A stretch of DNA of 64,000 nt. It comes from Aquisphaera insulae (GTDB taxonomy: Bacteria; Planctomycetota; Planctomycetia; Isosphaerales; Isosphaeraceae). Shown here piece by piece: positions 46,293 to 54,566 of this stretch. Made by a program: the position numbers and the translations under genes. The notes beneath the pieces were generated by a model. That model was not told the DNA's origin. It worked only from the letters and a program-made list of their open reading frames with translations, and did no database searches. The stretch's first letter is position 1, and every line of letters begins with the position of its first letter. The stretch is from NCBI RefSeq assembly GCF_011064615.1, contig NZ_JAALJH010000034.1:1-64000 (forward strand), given 5' to 3'.

Positions 46293-47456
46293 TCAGCCCG
46301 CGGCCAGGGCCATGAGGGCGTAGGAGGTGACGATGTTCGGGTCGCCCTCCATGAAGCGGTCGTCCTTGTTGGCCCAGGCGCCGCTCGCGTCCTGGCGCCT
46401 GGCCAGGGCGGCGGCGAGGTCGGCCTTCCAGTCGTGCTCCTTGCCCTCGGCGTCGGTGAAGGTCTTCTTGCCGAGCGCGCCCAAGCCCCGGCCGAACATG
46501 AGGTAGTAGTAGTAGAGCCCTCGCTGGCCGCCGCCGGGGTTCTCTTCCAGGTTGTAGTTCCTGGCGATGAAGGCGAGCGCGGCCTTGACGCGGACATCGT
46601 CCGGGTGGAGGCCGGCGTAGACCATGCTCTTGAGGCCGGCGTAGGTCATGCCGGCGGTCGAGCGGATGCCGCCCACCGGGGCCTTGGCGTCGGCCTTGGC
46701 CTCGGCGCGCGTCTTGGCGGCCTCGCGGCCCCTGCCGGCCTTGCCCGGCGCCGGAGCGACGGCGCCCGACGTGTAGATGAATCCGCCGTCGTTCACCCTG
46801 TCGGCGAACGGCTGGTCGTTGAACTCGCTCTTGAGGTTCTGGCACCGGGACACGAAGATCAGCGCCTTCTGGAGCGCCGGGTCGTCGGGCGGCAGGCCGG
46901 AGTCGTGCAGCGCCTCCATCATGAACGAGGTGTTCGAGAGGTCCGGCCGGCTGCGGTCGCCGCCGTAGCCGAGGCCGCCGTACTGAGGGTCGGACCTGTC
47001 CTTCTTCTCCCCCTCGTCGAACTGCGACTCCTTCAGGAAGTCCTGGCAGCCCTTGATCACGCGGTCATACTTGCCCCCGACGTTGGCCTCGTGGAAGGCC
47101 ATCAGCGCCACGGAGGTCGCGTAGACGGAGTGCGGGGCCTCGGACATCCCCCCCCTGGCACCCACGTACTTTTCCAGATAGGCGAGCGCCTTCTCGATGG
47201 CCGGGTCGGCCGGCGGGACCTGCTTGCTCCGGAGCAACGCCGTCACCACCAGCGCCGTGATCCCCGGCTCCTGGCGGTCGCCCGACCAGCTCCCGTCCCT
47301 GCCCTGCTTCGACCGCAGGTAAGCCACGGCCTTGGTGACCATCGCGGGGACGTCCACCGCCGCGGTCTCCTGGGCGAAGGCCGCTCGTGGGCCGATTCGG
47401 AGGCCGGCCAGGCCGGCGGCACCAAGGGCCAGGAACGTGCGTCTTGTGCTCGTCAT
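46293..47456 (-). CDS. Tat-exported prenyltransferase/squalene-cyclase-fold protein
   Basis: 387 residues from the chosen ATG (GGATGGAG 6 bp before; another ATG 12 bp upstream would add METT). It begins STRRTFLALGAAGLAGL, a twin-arginine signal. The rest is alpha/alpha-barrel repeats of the terpene-cyclase/prenyltransferase type: AVAYLRSKQGRDGSWSGD, FLKESQ...YGGLGYGG, then a GGIRSTAGMTYAGLKSMVYAG block and QDASGAWANKDDRFMEGDPN. QW-like GxW motifs recur, but the DxDD catalytic motif of squalene-hopene cyclases is not seen. It is therefore more likely a periplasmic structural or binding protein than a cyclase, as in many planctomycete paralogues. Confidence 0.82.
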   Translation of the reverse strand: MTSTRRTFLALGAAGLAGLRIGPRAAFAQETAAVDVPAMVTKAVAYLRSKQGRDGSWSGDRQEPGITALVVTALLRSKQVPPADPAIEKALAYLEKYVGARGGMSEAPHSVYATSVALMAFHEANVGGKYDRVIKGCQDFLKESQFDEGEKKDRSDPQYGGLGYGGDRSRPDLSNTSFMMEALHDSGLPPDDPALQKALIFVSRCQNLKSEFNDQPFADRVNDGGFIYTSGAVAPAPGKAGRGREAAKTRAEAKADAKAPVGGIRSTAGMTYAGLKSMVYAGLHPDDVRVKAALAFIARNYNLEENPGGGQRGLYYYYLMFGRGLGALGKKTFTDAEGKEHDWKADLAAALARRQDASGAWANKDDRFMEGDPNIVTSYALMALAAG

Positions 47457-47976
47457 CGTTGTCTCCATCCTTCTTCCACGGGCCGGGTCGCCGTCTCGCA
47501 GGAAACACCGCCGGGACCCCGACGCATGGACCCCGAGATCACGCCGGACCATTCCCGACCTGCCGAAGCGCTCCCCCGAATGCATACGGTGAGCCAGCCC
47601 CAGGCCCGCGGGATCACGACGGCGAGAGTCCCCCACGACGAAGCCAAGGGACGTGCTGTAAAGACTTTGCTGATAGATCTTTCCTCGCCGCTCATGGGGA
47701 GCTGACTCGGATGGGGCTCGTACGCCCGGCCTCTTTACCGGTAAGCGATCTTCGGGTGAAGAACCGCCATTTCGGCCGTCATTTCGCCGTCAGCGGCCAA
47801 AAAGCCGCCGCCCCGCATTGACGGAGTTTCGGCGTCGGCGGAAGGCCGCTCCGTGCTCGCCGTTCGGGGGCCTCTTGCCTCAGGCTCACCGGTTGCGTTG
47901 AATGAACTCCGGCATGGAATCGCACGCGAACATCCCCGCCTGTCATCCCCCCTGCTCTTTCTCTCCGGAGCGTCTC
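47457..47976. other. Divergent intergenic region
   Basis: A 520-bp region between the Tat-exported protein (minus) and the TIM-barrel gene (plus). It holds a 10-bp palindrome TTACCGGTAA (47735-47744) and an A/T-richer patch around 47660-47690. No convincing RNA or coding gene; the frames that cross it read straight into neighbours. Confidence 0.45.
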
Positions 47977-50145
47977 ATGGATCGCAAGGTCGTCACGCTG
48001 CTCGTGCTGGCCTGGATCGTCCCTGCGTCTCGAGCCTGGGCCGACGACGTGCCGTGGTATCAGCGGAGTCTCGTCGGCATGGAGGTCGGCCCGACCGGCG
48101 CGCAGTTCGGGGCCGATCCCTCCGACGTGGGCTATGCGGCGCGGTTCGATGGCCGCGAGGTCGTCCGCCGGTGCGCGGAGGCGGGATCGGAGTACGTGGT
48201 GATCTGGGCGCGAGACGGCGAGTACGCCTACTACGACTCGAAGGTCGTGGCGAAGTGCCCGGGGCTCGGGGCGCGCGACGTGCTCCGCGAGGCCGTGGAG
48301 GAGGGCGCGAAACGCGGCCTCCCGATCATCGCCTACTGCGTGGTCCAGCAGGGCGGGCATTACCTCGAGCAGCACCCCGAGTTCGCCATGCGCGACGCCG
48401 CCGGTGCGATCATCCCGGGGCGTTTCTGCCTCAATTCGGGATATCTGGAGACCTTGAAGTCGCTCGCGACGGAGATGATCGGGTATGGGATCGCGGGCTT
48501 CCACATCGACATGCTCGACCAGGGCTTCGGCCGGCCTTACGGTTGCTGGTGCGAGGCTTGCCGCAAGCTCTTCGAGGCGGAACATCACGCGAAGCCGCCG
48601 GGCGGGGCTTCCTGGGACGAGGGCTGGGACCGGATGCTCGCCTTCCGGTACGCATCGAGCCGGCGGTTCGAACGGGCGCTCTATCAGCACGTGAAGGCCG
48701 TGAAGCCCTCGGTCACGGTGGATTTCAACTATCACGGCAGTCCGCCGTTCTCGTTCGAGGTCGGCCAGCAGCCGGTGGCCCACGGCGAGAACGGCGACTT
48801 CCTCACCGGCGAGACGGGCGTCTGGGGCTTCAGCGCGCTGGGCGTGGGCCTGAACGCGGAGTTCTACCGGGCCGCCACCCCCGGCAAGCGGTTCCAGGTC
48901 GCCATGCAGCGCGGGGTCCGGATGTACCACGACCAGACGACCCGGCCGCTCAACGACATTCGCTGGGAGCTCGCCACGCTCCTCGCCCACGGGGCGTTCG
49001 TGACGATGGTGGACAAGACCGGCTACGACGGCGGACTCGACCCGGTCGCCTACCGACGCATCGGTGAGGCCTTCCGCGACGCGAGGGCCGGCCGCGCGGA
49101 CCTCACGGGCGAGCCGGTCCGGGACGTGGCGATCTACTTCTCGTCGCGAACCAGGGACTGGTACGGCCGCGAGGAGCCGTCGCGGATGTTCCGGTCGATC
49201 CAGGGTGCCCATCGGGCGATGGTGCTGGAACACATCCCCTGGGGCATTGCCCTCGACGAAAACGCGACGGAGGCCACGTTGGGGGCGTTTCCGGTCGTGT
49301 TGCTGTCGAATGCCGCGATCCTCTCGGACGAGGAGGTCGCGCGGCTCACTCGCTACGTGGAGGCCGGGGGGGCGCTCCTCGTCACCGGATGGAGCGGGAC
49401 CCTGGGTGGTCGCGGCGAGCCACGTGATCGGTCCTCCCTGGAATCGCTGATCGGCGCCCGGTTTGTCCGCCGACTCGATTCGGAGGATAACCACGTCCGT
49501 CTGCCGGCCGATGCTCCGCCACCCTTGCTCACCGGGATCGAGCCGGCCTGGCCGTTCCTCGTCGAGGGCCCGGCGTGCGTCTATCGGCCGACGACGGCGA
49601 GGCCGATCGGCGAGCTGATGGCCCCGCATCGGACGGTCCGGCAGAAGCAGGGGAAGGAGGGGACCGGCTGGCCGATGAGCGCGGGAACGCCCGTCGGTCC
49701 GGCCGTGCTGCTACACCAGGTCGGCAAGGGCCGCGTCCTGACGATCGCCGCCTCGCCCGACGCCGCGACCGGGGGCGAGCATCCGATCGTCGAGGCCCGC
49801 CGGTTCCTGGTCAACTCCGTCCGCCTGCTGCATCCGTCGCCCCGCGTGCGGGTCGAAGCGCCGGCATTCGTCGAGTCCGTCGTGACCGACGACCCCTCCA
49901 GTCGAACCCTGCGAGTCCACCTGATTGCCTACGCGTCCACCCCGGCCACCACGCCGGCCTCGAACCGCCCCGCCGTCATCCCGGGGCTGATCGAGGACGC
50001 CCCGATGTATCGTGTGCGGGTCATGCTATCGACCCCACCGCGGGCGGCACGCGCCGGGCATGCGGGGCAGGCCGCGACCGTCGACGGTGGTTCGGTCGTC
50101 GCGACGGTGGGCAACATTCACGAGGTATTACTGATCCAGTATTGA
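47977..50145 (+). CDS. Exported glycoside-hydrolase-like TIM barrel with beta-galactosidase trimerisation-like domain
   Basis: 722 residues; the start gives a signal peptide (MDRKVVTLLVLAWIVPASRA, ending AWA) and follows CCGGAG at a good distance. Residues 30-380 form a probable (beta/alpha)8 barrel with family-like motifs EYVVIWARDGEYAYY, GLPIIAYCVVQQGGHYL, GFHIDMLDQGFG (an Asp that would suit a nucleophile) and CWCEACRKLF. Residues 400-570 resemble the glutamine-amidotransferase-like trimerisation domain of GH42-type beta-galactosidases (FPVVLLSNAAILSDEEVARL, YVEAGGALLVTG). It is probably a periplasmic glycosidase with unknown specificity, close to uncharacterised GHL-type families. Confidence 0.78.
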   Translation: MDRKVVTLLVLAWIVPASRAWADDVPWYQRSLVGMEVGPTGAQFGADPSDVGYAARFDGREVVRRCAEAGSEYVVIWARDGEYAYYDSKVVAKCPGLGARDVLREAVEEGAKRGLPIIAYCVVQQGGHYLEQHPEFAMRDAAGAIIPGRFCLNSGYLETLKSLATEMIGYGIAGFHIDMLDQGFGRPYGCWCEACRKLFEAEHHAKPPGGASWDEGWDRMLAFRYASSRRFERALYQHVKAVKPSVTVDFNYHGSPPFSFEVGQQPVAHGENGDFLTGETGVWGFSALGVGLNAEFYRAATPGKRFQVAMQRGVRMYHDQTTRPLNDIRWELATLLAHGAFVTMVDKTGYDGGLDPVAYRRIGEAFRDARAGRADLTGEPVRDVAIYFSSRTRDWYGREEPSRMFRSIQGAHRAMVLEHIPWGIALDENATEATLGAFPVVLLSNAAILSDEEVARLTRYVEAGGALLVTGWSGTLGGRGEPRDRSSLESLIGARFVRRLDSEDNHVRLPADAPPPLLTGIEPAWPFLVEGPACVYRPTTARPIGELMAPHRTVRQKQGKEGTGWPMSAGTPVGPAVLLHQVGKGRVLTIAASPDAATGGEHPIVEARRFLVNSVRLLHPSPRVRVEAPAFVESVVTDDPSSRTLRVHLIAYASTPATTPASNRPAVIPGLIEDAPMYRVRVMLSTPPRAARAGHAGQAATVDGGSVVATVGNIHEVLLIQY

Positions 50146-50223
50146 TCGTCGAGCCCCGGCGGCCTGGCTACCGCGAGCGTCATGTATCGGTCCTCCTGCA
50201 GGTGCCTCACGCTGCTCCGACGC

Positions 50224-50628
50224 TCAGGGGTTCGGGGCCATTTCAGGCAACCAGAAGACCTGAGGGGAAAGTCCTCCTCTCGTCTCGCAGAAGTGTCGGA
50301 GCACCTCGATGGCGACCTTCCTCGGGAGCCGCATGTTGCGGGGGAGCTGCGTGTGCTGGCCGCCGTATGTTATGTTGACGCGTTCGCGTGAGACCTCGGG
50401 GGACGTGGAAGCGTCCAGCAGCCTCGGATCTTTCGAGTCGTCGTGAAAGATGATCGCCATGCCGCGTCGGTTGATGACGACGACAAGGTAGACGTGGCGA
50501 TGGAGTTCGAGCAAGGCGCCGTCGAAACCGGCTCGTTCCAGTTCCCTGATAAGCCGCGGCATTCGCACCGGCGTGTCGACGGGGAGCTTGACCGTACCTC
50601 TCGCGTTCGTGGCGATGAACGTGCACAT
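50224..50628 (-). CDS. Imm1-like immunity protein, orphan
   Basis: 134 residues from an ATG with a textbook AAGGAG 6 bp before it. The pattern is that of polymorphic-toxin immunity family Imm1: LIRELERAGFDGALLEL, two beta strands (VYLVVVINRRGMAIIFHDD), then RVNITYGGQHTQLP, a helix VAIEVLRHFCET and the ending PQVFWLPE, matching the family's yGG..t.lP...xlP...A...v..F..tG..P..v.W. No toxin or RHS gene is adjacent. The family assignment is by eye and moderately certain. It may protect against toxins from rivals, or be a retained scavenger. Confidence 0.6.
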   Translation of the reverse strand: MCTFIATNARGTVKLPVDTPVRMPRLIRELERAGFDGALLELHRHVYLVVVINRRGMAIIFHDDSKDPRLLDASTSPEVSRERVNITYGGQHTQLPRNMRLPRKVAIEVLRHFCETRGGLSPQVFWLPEMAPNP

Positions 50629-50770
50629 GGTTTCTCCTTGAGCCGGCGAGTACCGCCCAAGCCGGGGCTCGCGCAGTCGCCGCACGGACCAGGCTCCTTC
50701 AGGGCAAGAGCGGCCATGTGAACGGTTCAGAGTCGAGGGTCCCGCGGGGACCGTGACACAGCTCGATCGA

Positions 50771-51187
50771 TCAGTTCGCGCCGGGGTCGACTGCCGAGGA
50801 GCCGGCAATCTCGCCCTGCCTCATCTCATTCCAGGCCTCGACGAACGCCTGGGTCTCGGCATCGCGCCAGGAAAGGCCGGTGTCCTCGAGCTCGTTGGCG
50901 CGGAGGCCCCAGCGCTCGCGGCGGTCGATGGGCCACTCGGCGATGATGCTGCGATAGGCCAACGGGTGGAAGATGGGCGCCGGCCGCCGCGAGTCGTCGC
51001 GGTTCTCGGCCTGCGGCCGCGCGGCCTTCGACGGCCGGCGGGCACGACTCGGCCGCGCAAATTTCGGTGGCTCGACCCGTGGCAACGGGTCATCAAGGCT
51101 TTCGTCGAGGTCGATGGAGAGCCTTCCCTGGACGCCCCGAACTCGCGGCCCTCCTCGGGCCGGCTTCAGCGTTCGAAGTTCACTCAT
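50771..51187 (-). CDS. Small hypothetical protein
   Basis: 138 residues, not recognised. It has a good GGAGG site 7 bp before its ATG. The N-terminal half is basic and proline/alanine-rich (KPARGGPRVRGVQ, RPSRARRPSKAARPQA), while residues 80-125 look folded and conserved (AEWPIDRRERWGLRANELEDTGLSWRDAE, a helical pattern with regularly spaced W/L residues). It has the same orientation as the Imm1-like gene 142 bp downstream. A short stem ACAGC/GCTGT followed by five T lies between its leader and ATG (51204-51219). Confidence 0.6.
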   Translation of the reverse strand: MSELRTLKPARGGPRVRGVQGRLSIDLDESLDDPLPRVEPPKFARPSRARRPSKAARPQAENRDDSRRPAPIFHPLAYRSIIAEWPIDRRERWGLRANELEDTGLSWRDAETQAFVEAWNEMRQGEIAGSSAVDPGAN

Positions 51188-51203
51188 GAGAGGTCCTCCA
51201 AAA

Positions 51204-51219
51204 ACAGCCTCGTAGCTGT
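51204..51219 (-). promoter_or_regulatory. Short stem-loop with T-run ahead of the hypothetical gene
   Basis: Read on the minus strand: ACAGC-TACGAG-GCTGT, then TTTTGGAGG, so the T-run leads directly into the ribosome site. It could be an attenuator-like hairpin or chance. The stem is only 5 bp. Confidence 0.3.
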
Positions 51220-51361
51220 GGAGCACTCCTGAAGTCGGACTCTCGATCCTTTACTATTATTCGTTCACGCTCCCCGGTTTCCAGATGTTCACTAAATCTT
51301 CCTGGATTACTACCTCAAATTACCCGGGCCCATACACTTTACCAGAATTATACGACATCCT

Positions 51362-52795
51362 ATGCAAGAAAACGACAGTCCTCGCGAGATTGATGGCAAC
51401 TCAGGCTCGACATGGCGTGATGACGCCACGTCGATGCCCGCCGAGTTCGGCCTGCCGATGGCGACGTTCGTGGTGATCGCCAGCATGGTGGGCGTGGGCG
51501 TGCTGACGACGTCGGGCTACACGATGGCCGGGGTGGGGAGCAATCAGTACATGCTGCTCCTCTGGGTGGTCGGGGGGATCATCGCGCTTTGTGGCGCGCT
51601 GACCCTGGCGGAACTCTCCGCGGCCTTGCCCCATACGGGAGGAGACTTCGTCTATCTCCTCCATGCATACGGGCCGCTCGTCGCCTTCCTGTCCGGGTGG
51701 GTGTCCTTCGTGTGCGGCTTCTCGGGGCCCTGCGCGGCGGCGGCTCTCGCGTCGGCCAAGTATGTGCTCGCCCCGTTCGCCATCGATCCGGCCAGGTTGA
51801 CGCTGATCCAGCGAGTGCTCGCGACGGCGGGGATCCTCTCTTTCGCCGTCGTTCATGTCTCCGGGCGGAGCCGGACGGCCCGCGTTCAGGGGTGGATCAC
51901 GGGGCTGAAGGTGGGCCTGCTGGGCCTGCTGGTCGTGGCGGGCCTCCTCGTGGGCTGGCCCAACCTGGCCAACCTGAACGACCCCATGCCGGTGGATGGG
52001 CCTCTGGCGGAGTCGATGCTGTTCTCGCTCGTCTACATTTACTATGCCTACATCGGATGGAACGGAGCCTCGTACCTGGCCGGGGAGATACGCGAGCCCC
52101 AGCGGATCCTGCCCAGGGCCATCCTCTACGGAACGGGAGGCGTGACGATCCTCTATCTGGCGCTGAACGCGGTGTACGGCCTGGCGCTCACGCCGGCGGA
52201 CTTGAAGGCGATGATCGATGCCCCGGGCAACCAGCAGGGCATGGATGTTGTGGATCCGATCGCGGAGATCGCGGCGAAGCGGCTCTTCGGCACGTCGTGG
52301 TCCACGCCCCTGAGCCTCGCGATCGGCCTGATGCTCCTCTCCACGCTGAGTGCCTATCTGCTGCTGGGCCCGCGAGTCATCTACGCGATGGCGCGGGCCG
52401 GCCAGTTTCCGGGGATCGCGGCGAGGCTCTCCCCATCCGCCGGCACGCCCTTCGTGGCGACGGCCCTGCAAGTGGCCATGACGCTGGTGCTCCTCTGGAC
52501 GGGATCCTTCCAGTGGATCGTCCTCTACGCCAGCGTGGGGCTGTCCCTCTTCTCCATGCTGGCGATGAGCTCGATCTTCGTCCTCCGCTGGAAGCGGCCC
52601 GACCTGGTTCGGCCGTTCCGAACTCCCGGCTATCCCGTGACCCCGCTGATCTACCTGATTCTGACCGCGGCCCTGGCGCTGGCAGCGTTCCGGAAGGAGC
52701 CCTGGATCTCGACCGCGGCCCTGGCGAGCATCCTGGCCGGCATCCCCGTCTATTACCTCATGAAGCGTCTCGTCCCGGGCGGTCCCGTTTCTTGA
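51362..52795 (+). CDS. APC-family amino acid/polyamine permease
   Basis: 477 residues with about 12 membrane segments: an N-terminal unwound-helix motif MVGVGVLTTSGYTM (around 40-53), LAELSAALPHTGGDFVYLL (the AxxPxxGGxYxY signature) at about 80-98, and AYIGWNGASYLAGEIREPQR near 225-245 (the typical W/N..aEEikdP). The substrate cannot be told from sequence, but it is likely an amino acid or amine. The start (CCTATGCAAG) lacks a ribosome site and follows an unusually A/T-rich stretch (51240-51360) with a TTATAC box, so it may have a short leader. An internal ATG at 51434 is an alternative. Confidence 0.85.
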   Translation: MQENDSPREIDGNSGSTWRDDATSMPAEFGLPMATFVVIASMVGVGVLTTSGYTMAGVGSNQYMLLLWVVGGIIALCGALTLAELSAALPHTGGDFVYLLHAYGPLVAFLSGWVSFVCGFSGPCAAAALASAKYVLAPFAIDPARLTLIQRVLATAGILSFAVVHVSGRSRTARVQGWITGLKVGLLGLLVVAGLLVGWPNLANLNDPMPVDGPLAESMLFSLVYIYYAYIGWNGASYLAGEIREPQRILPRAILYGTGGVTILYLALNAVYGLALTPADLKAMIDAPGNQQGMDVVDPIAEIAAKRLFGTSWSTPLSLAIGLMLLSTLSAYLLLGPRVIYAMARAGQFPGIAARLSPSAGTPFVATALQVAMTLVLLWTGSFQWIVLYASVGLSLFSMLAMSSIFVLRWKRPDLVRPFRTPGYPVTPLIYLILTAALALAAFRKEPWISTAALASILAGIPVYYLMKRLVPGGPVS

Positions 52796-52876
52796 CGCGC
52801 GTCCCCCGCCCTTTACACTGGACGGGACATCGCCGGCGGGCCAAGGCCGCGTTCTCCTTGCCCATCAGCCCGGAAG

Positions 52877-53965
52877 ATGGCGCCTCTCCCCCGATCTCGT
52901 GAAAGCCCACCCACCGTGCAAGACCGCCATGCCCATGATCCCGCGGATCCGAGAGTCGGCCCGGATGGCTCCTTAGGAGGCCTTCCGCCGGAGCTGCCGG
53001 ACCTGCCGCCGGTGGAAACGCCCTCGGCCGGGTTCGTGGTGCAGCTCTTCGTGATCCCAGCCATCGTCGTGGCGGTGGTCATCTTCGTCTGGCTCCTCTT
53101 CGGCAAGCTCGCCGGCGGCGAGCGGGACCCTGCGGAGTACGTCCGGAGGTTTCGCGAAGGGAAGGGGGACTGGCGATCGGCGTTCGAGCTGGCGAGCCTG
53201 ATCCAGAACGACTCGCGGCTGGCCGCAGACCCGCACCTGCTCGGCGAGCTGACCGAGCTGCTGGACGGCGAGCTGAAGCAGGACGCACCTGCCACCGACC
53301 TTACGGTCTACCTGATCAAGACCCTGGGTATCTTCGGGACGCTGGAAGCGACGCTCAACGACGGCCGGAAGGTCGACCCGATCGGCACCCTGGCCGAGGC
53401 GCTCGCACCCCGCTTCAAACCGTCCCTCCGCATGGAAGCTGCGGCGAGCCTCGCCAGGCAGGCGGCCCGCCTGGAGGGGACTCTCGAAGACCCCAGGGTG
53501 GTAGCAGGCCTCTCCGCCGCGGCCGCCGAGGGCGAGCCCGAGCTCCGGCAGGTCGCCACCTATGCGCTCGGGTTCGTCGCCGGAGCGAAGGCGACCGATG
53601 CGCTCCGGGAGCGTGTCCGCGTCGACGAGGACCGGTTCGTCCGCTATAACGCCGCCGTCGCGCTCGGCCGTCGGGGCGATCTCGTCGCGGCGCCGACCCT
53701 CAAGGAGATGCTCTCCACCGCGGACCTGGACCGGGTCGTCGAGGCCCCGAACGCGGACGAGAAGCAGGGCCGGGTCGAGGCGATCCAGCTCGAGGCCCTG
53801 GGCGCGCTCGATGCATCGATCTCGTCCGGCGAGCCGGATCTCGTCGCGATGCTCCGTCCCCAGGTCGAGGAGCTGGGACGGTCGGGCCTGATCGGCGTCC
53901 GCACCCTGGCCCGGTCGGTCTTGCAGAAATTACAACCGCCGGGACGATCGTTGCCGACCGGCTGA
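52877..53965 (+). CDS. Membrane-anchored HEAT-repeat protein
   Basis: 362 residues. One transmembrane segment (about 54-77, FVVQLFVIPAIVVAVVIFVW) follows a proline-rich N-terminus. About residues 105-350 are alpha-helical repeats of HEAT type (e.g. LRQVATYALGFVAGAKATDAL, RYNAAVALGRRGDLVAAPTL). Such proteins act as scaffolds; the partner is unknown. The start is uncertain because the ATG at 52877 has GGAAG directly adjacent, and a GTG at 52916 is possible. Confidence 0.75.
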   Translation: MAPLPRSRESPPTVQDRHAHDPADPRVGPDGSLGGLPPELPDLPPVETPSAGFVVQLFVIPAIVVAVVIFVWLLFGKLAGGERDPAEYVRRFREGKGDWRSAFELASLIQNDSRLAADPHLLGELTELLDGELKQDAPATDLTVYLIKTLGIFGTLEATLNDGRKVDPIGTLAEALAPRFKPSLRMEAAASLARQAARLEGTLEDPRVVAGLSAAAAEGEPELRQVATYALGFVAGAKATDALRERVRVDEDRFVRYNAAVALGRRGDLVAAPTLKEMLSTADLDRVVEAPNADEKQGRVEAIQLEALGALDASISSGEPDLVAMLRPQVEELGRSGLIGVRTLARSVLQKLQPPGRSLPTG

Positions 53966-54566
53966 GACGATCGCGACGCATCGAGCGAACGGGGCGGTCG
54001 TTTCGATGTTGTGGATCTGTCTGTCCTTGTGACTCACCTTCGACTCGCGGGACGGTGCGCCCGTGCGTCCCGGCGCGCCTTGTGCATCTCAACGTCGACG
54101 GCACAGGGGCACCGGTGCGATGTCAACGTGTTGTGATCGGTACAGGATGACCGCGGACTTGAGGAAAACTGCGCGATTCCCGGTAGGACAATCGCCCGTG
54201 GTGATATACTGCTCTGGAAGGCTGGTCGCGGGCCTCAATCGTTATTTCATCGGCCGGCTCCTACTGCCGGCTGGAGAATTCCCCGAGAACTTTCGAAGGG
54301 GTGATGAGCCCCCGTTTCGGATGGGGCGAATGTAGCGATTCTGCGGCCGCGGGGCCGGCCGATGGCCATGGTCCTTGCACTCGCGAACAGGGCGCCGTCT
54401 GGCCGCGTCTTTCTAACCGTCTGCCGTGCTGTAACAGGAATTGCCGTCGTTGTCACGCGGAGGGCCTTCTCAGGGACGAGACAGTGCACTCCTCTGGGCC
54501 GTGCGAGATGACCCCGTTCTGGCGACTCGCGACAGGGATGCCCGAGGATCCGCCGAGGAGTAACGC
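53966..54566. other. Long leader region before the YTV gene
   Basis: A 601-bp region. A TATACT box (54205-54210) gives a possible transcription start about 350 bp upstream of the gene. The hairpin GCCGGC-tcctact-GCCGGC is at 54253-54271. There is a good GAGGAG ribosome site at 54555. The only frames are short, uncharacteristic and lack ribosome sites. The leader may be regulatory, but no known riboswitch is recognised. Confidence 0.4.

Noticed and set aside
54063-54335. A 90-codon frame before the YTV gene
   Set aside because: It has no ribosome site, no known motif and covers the promoter-like region.
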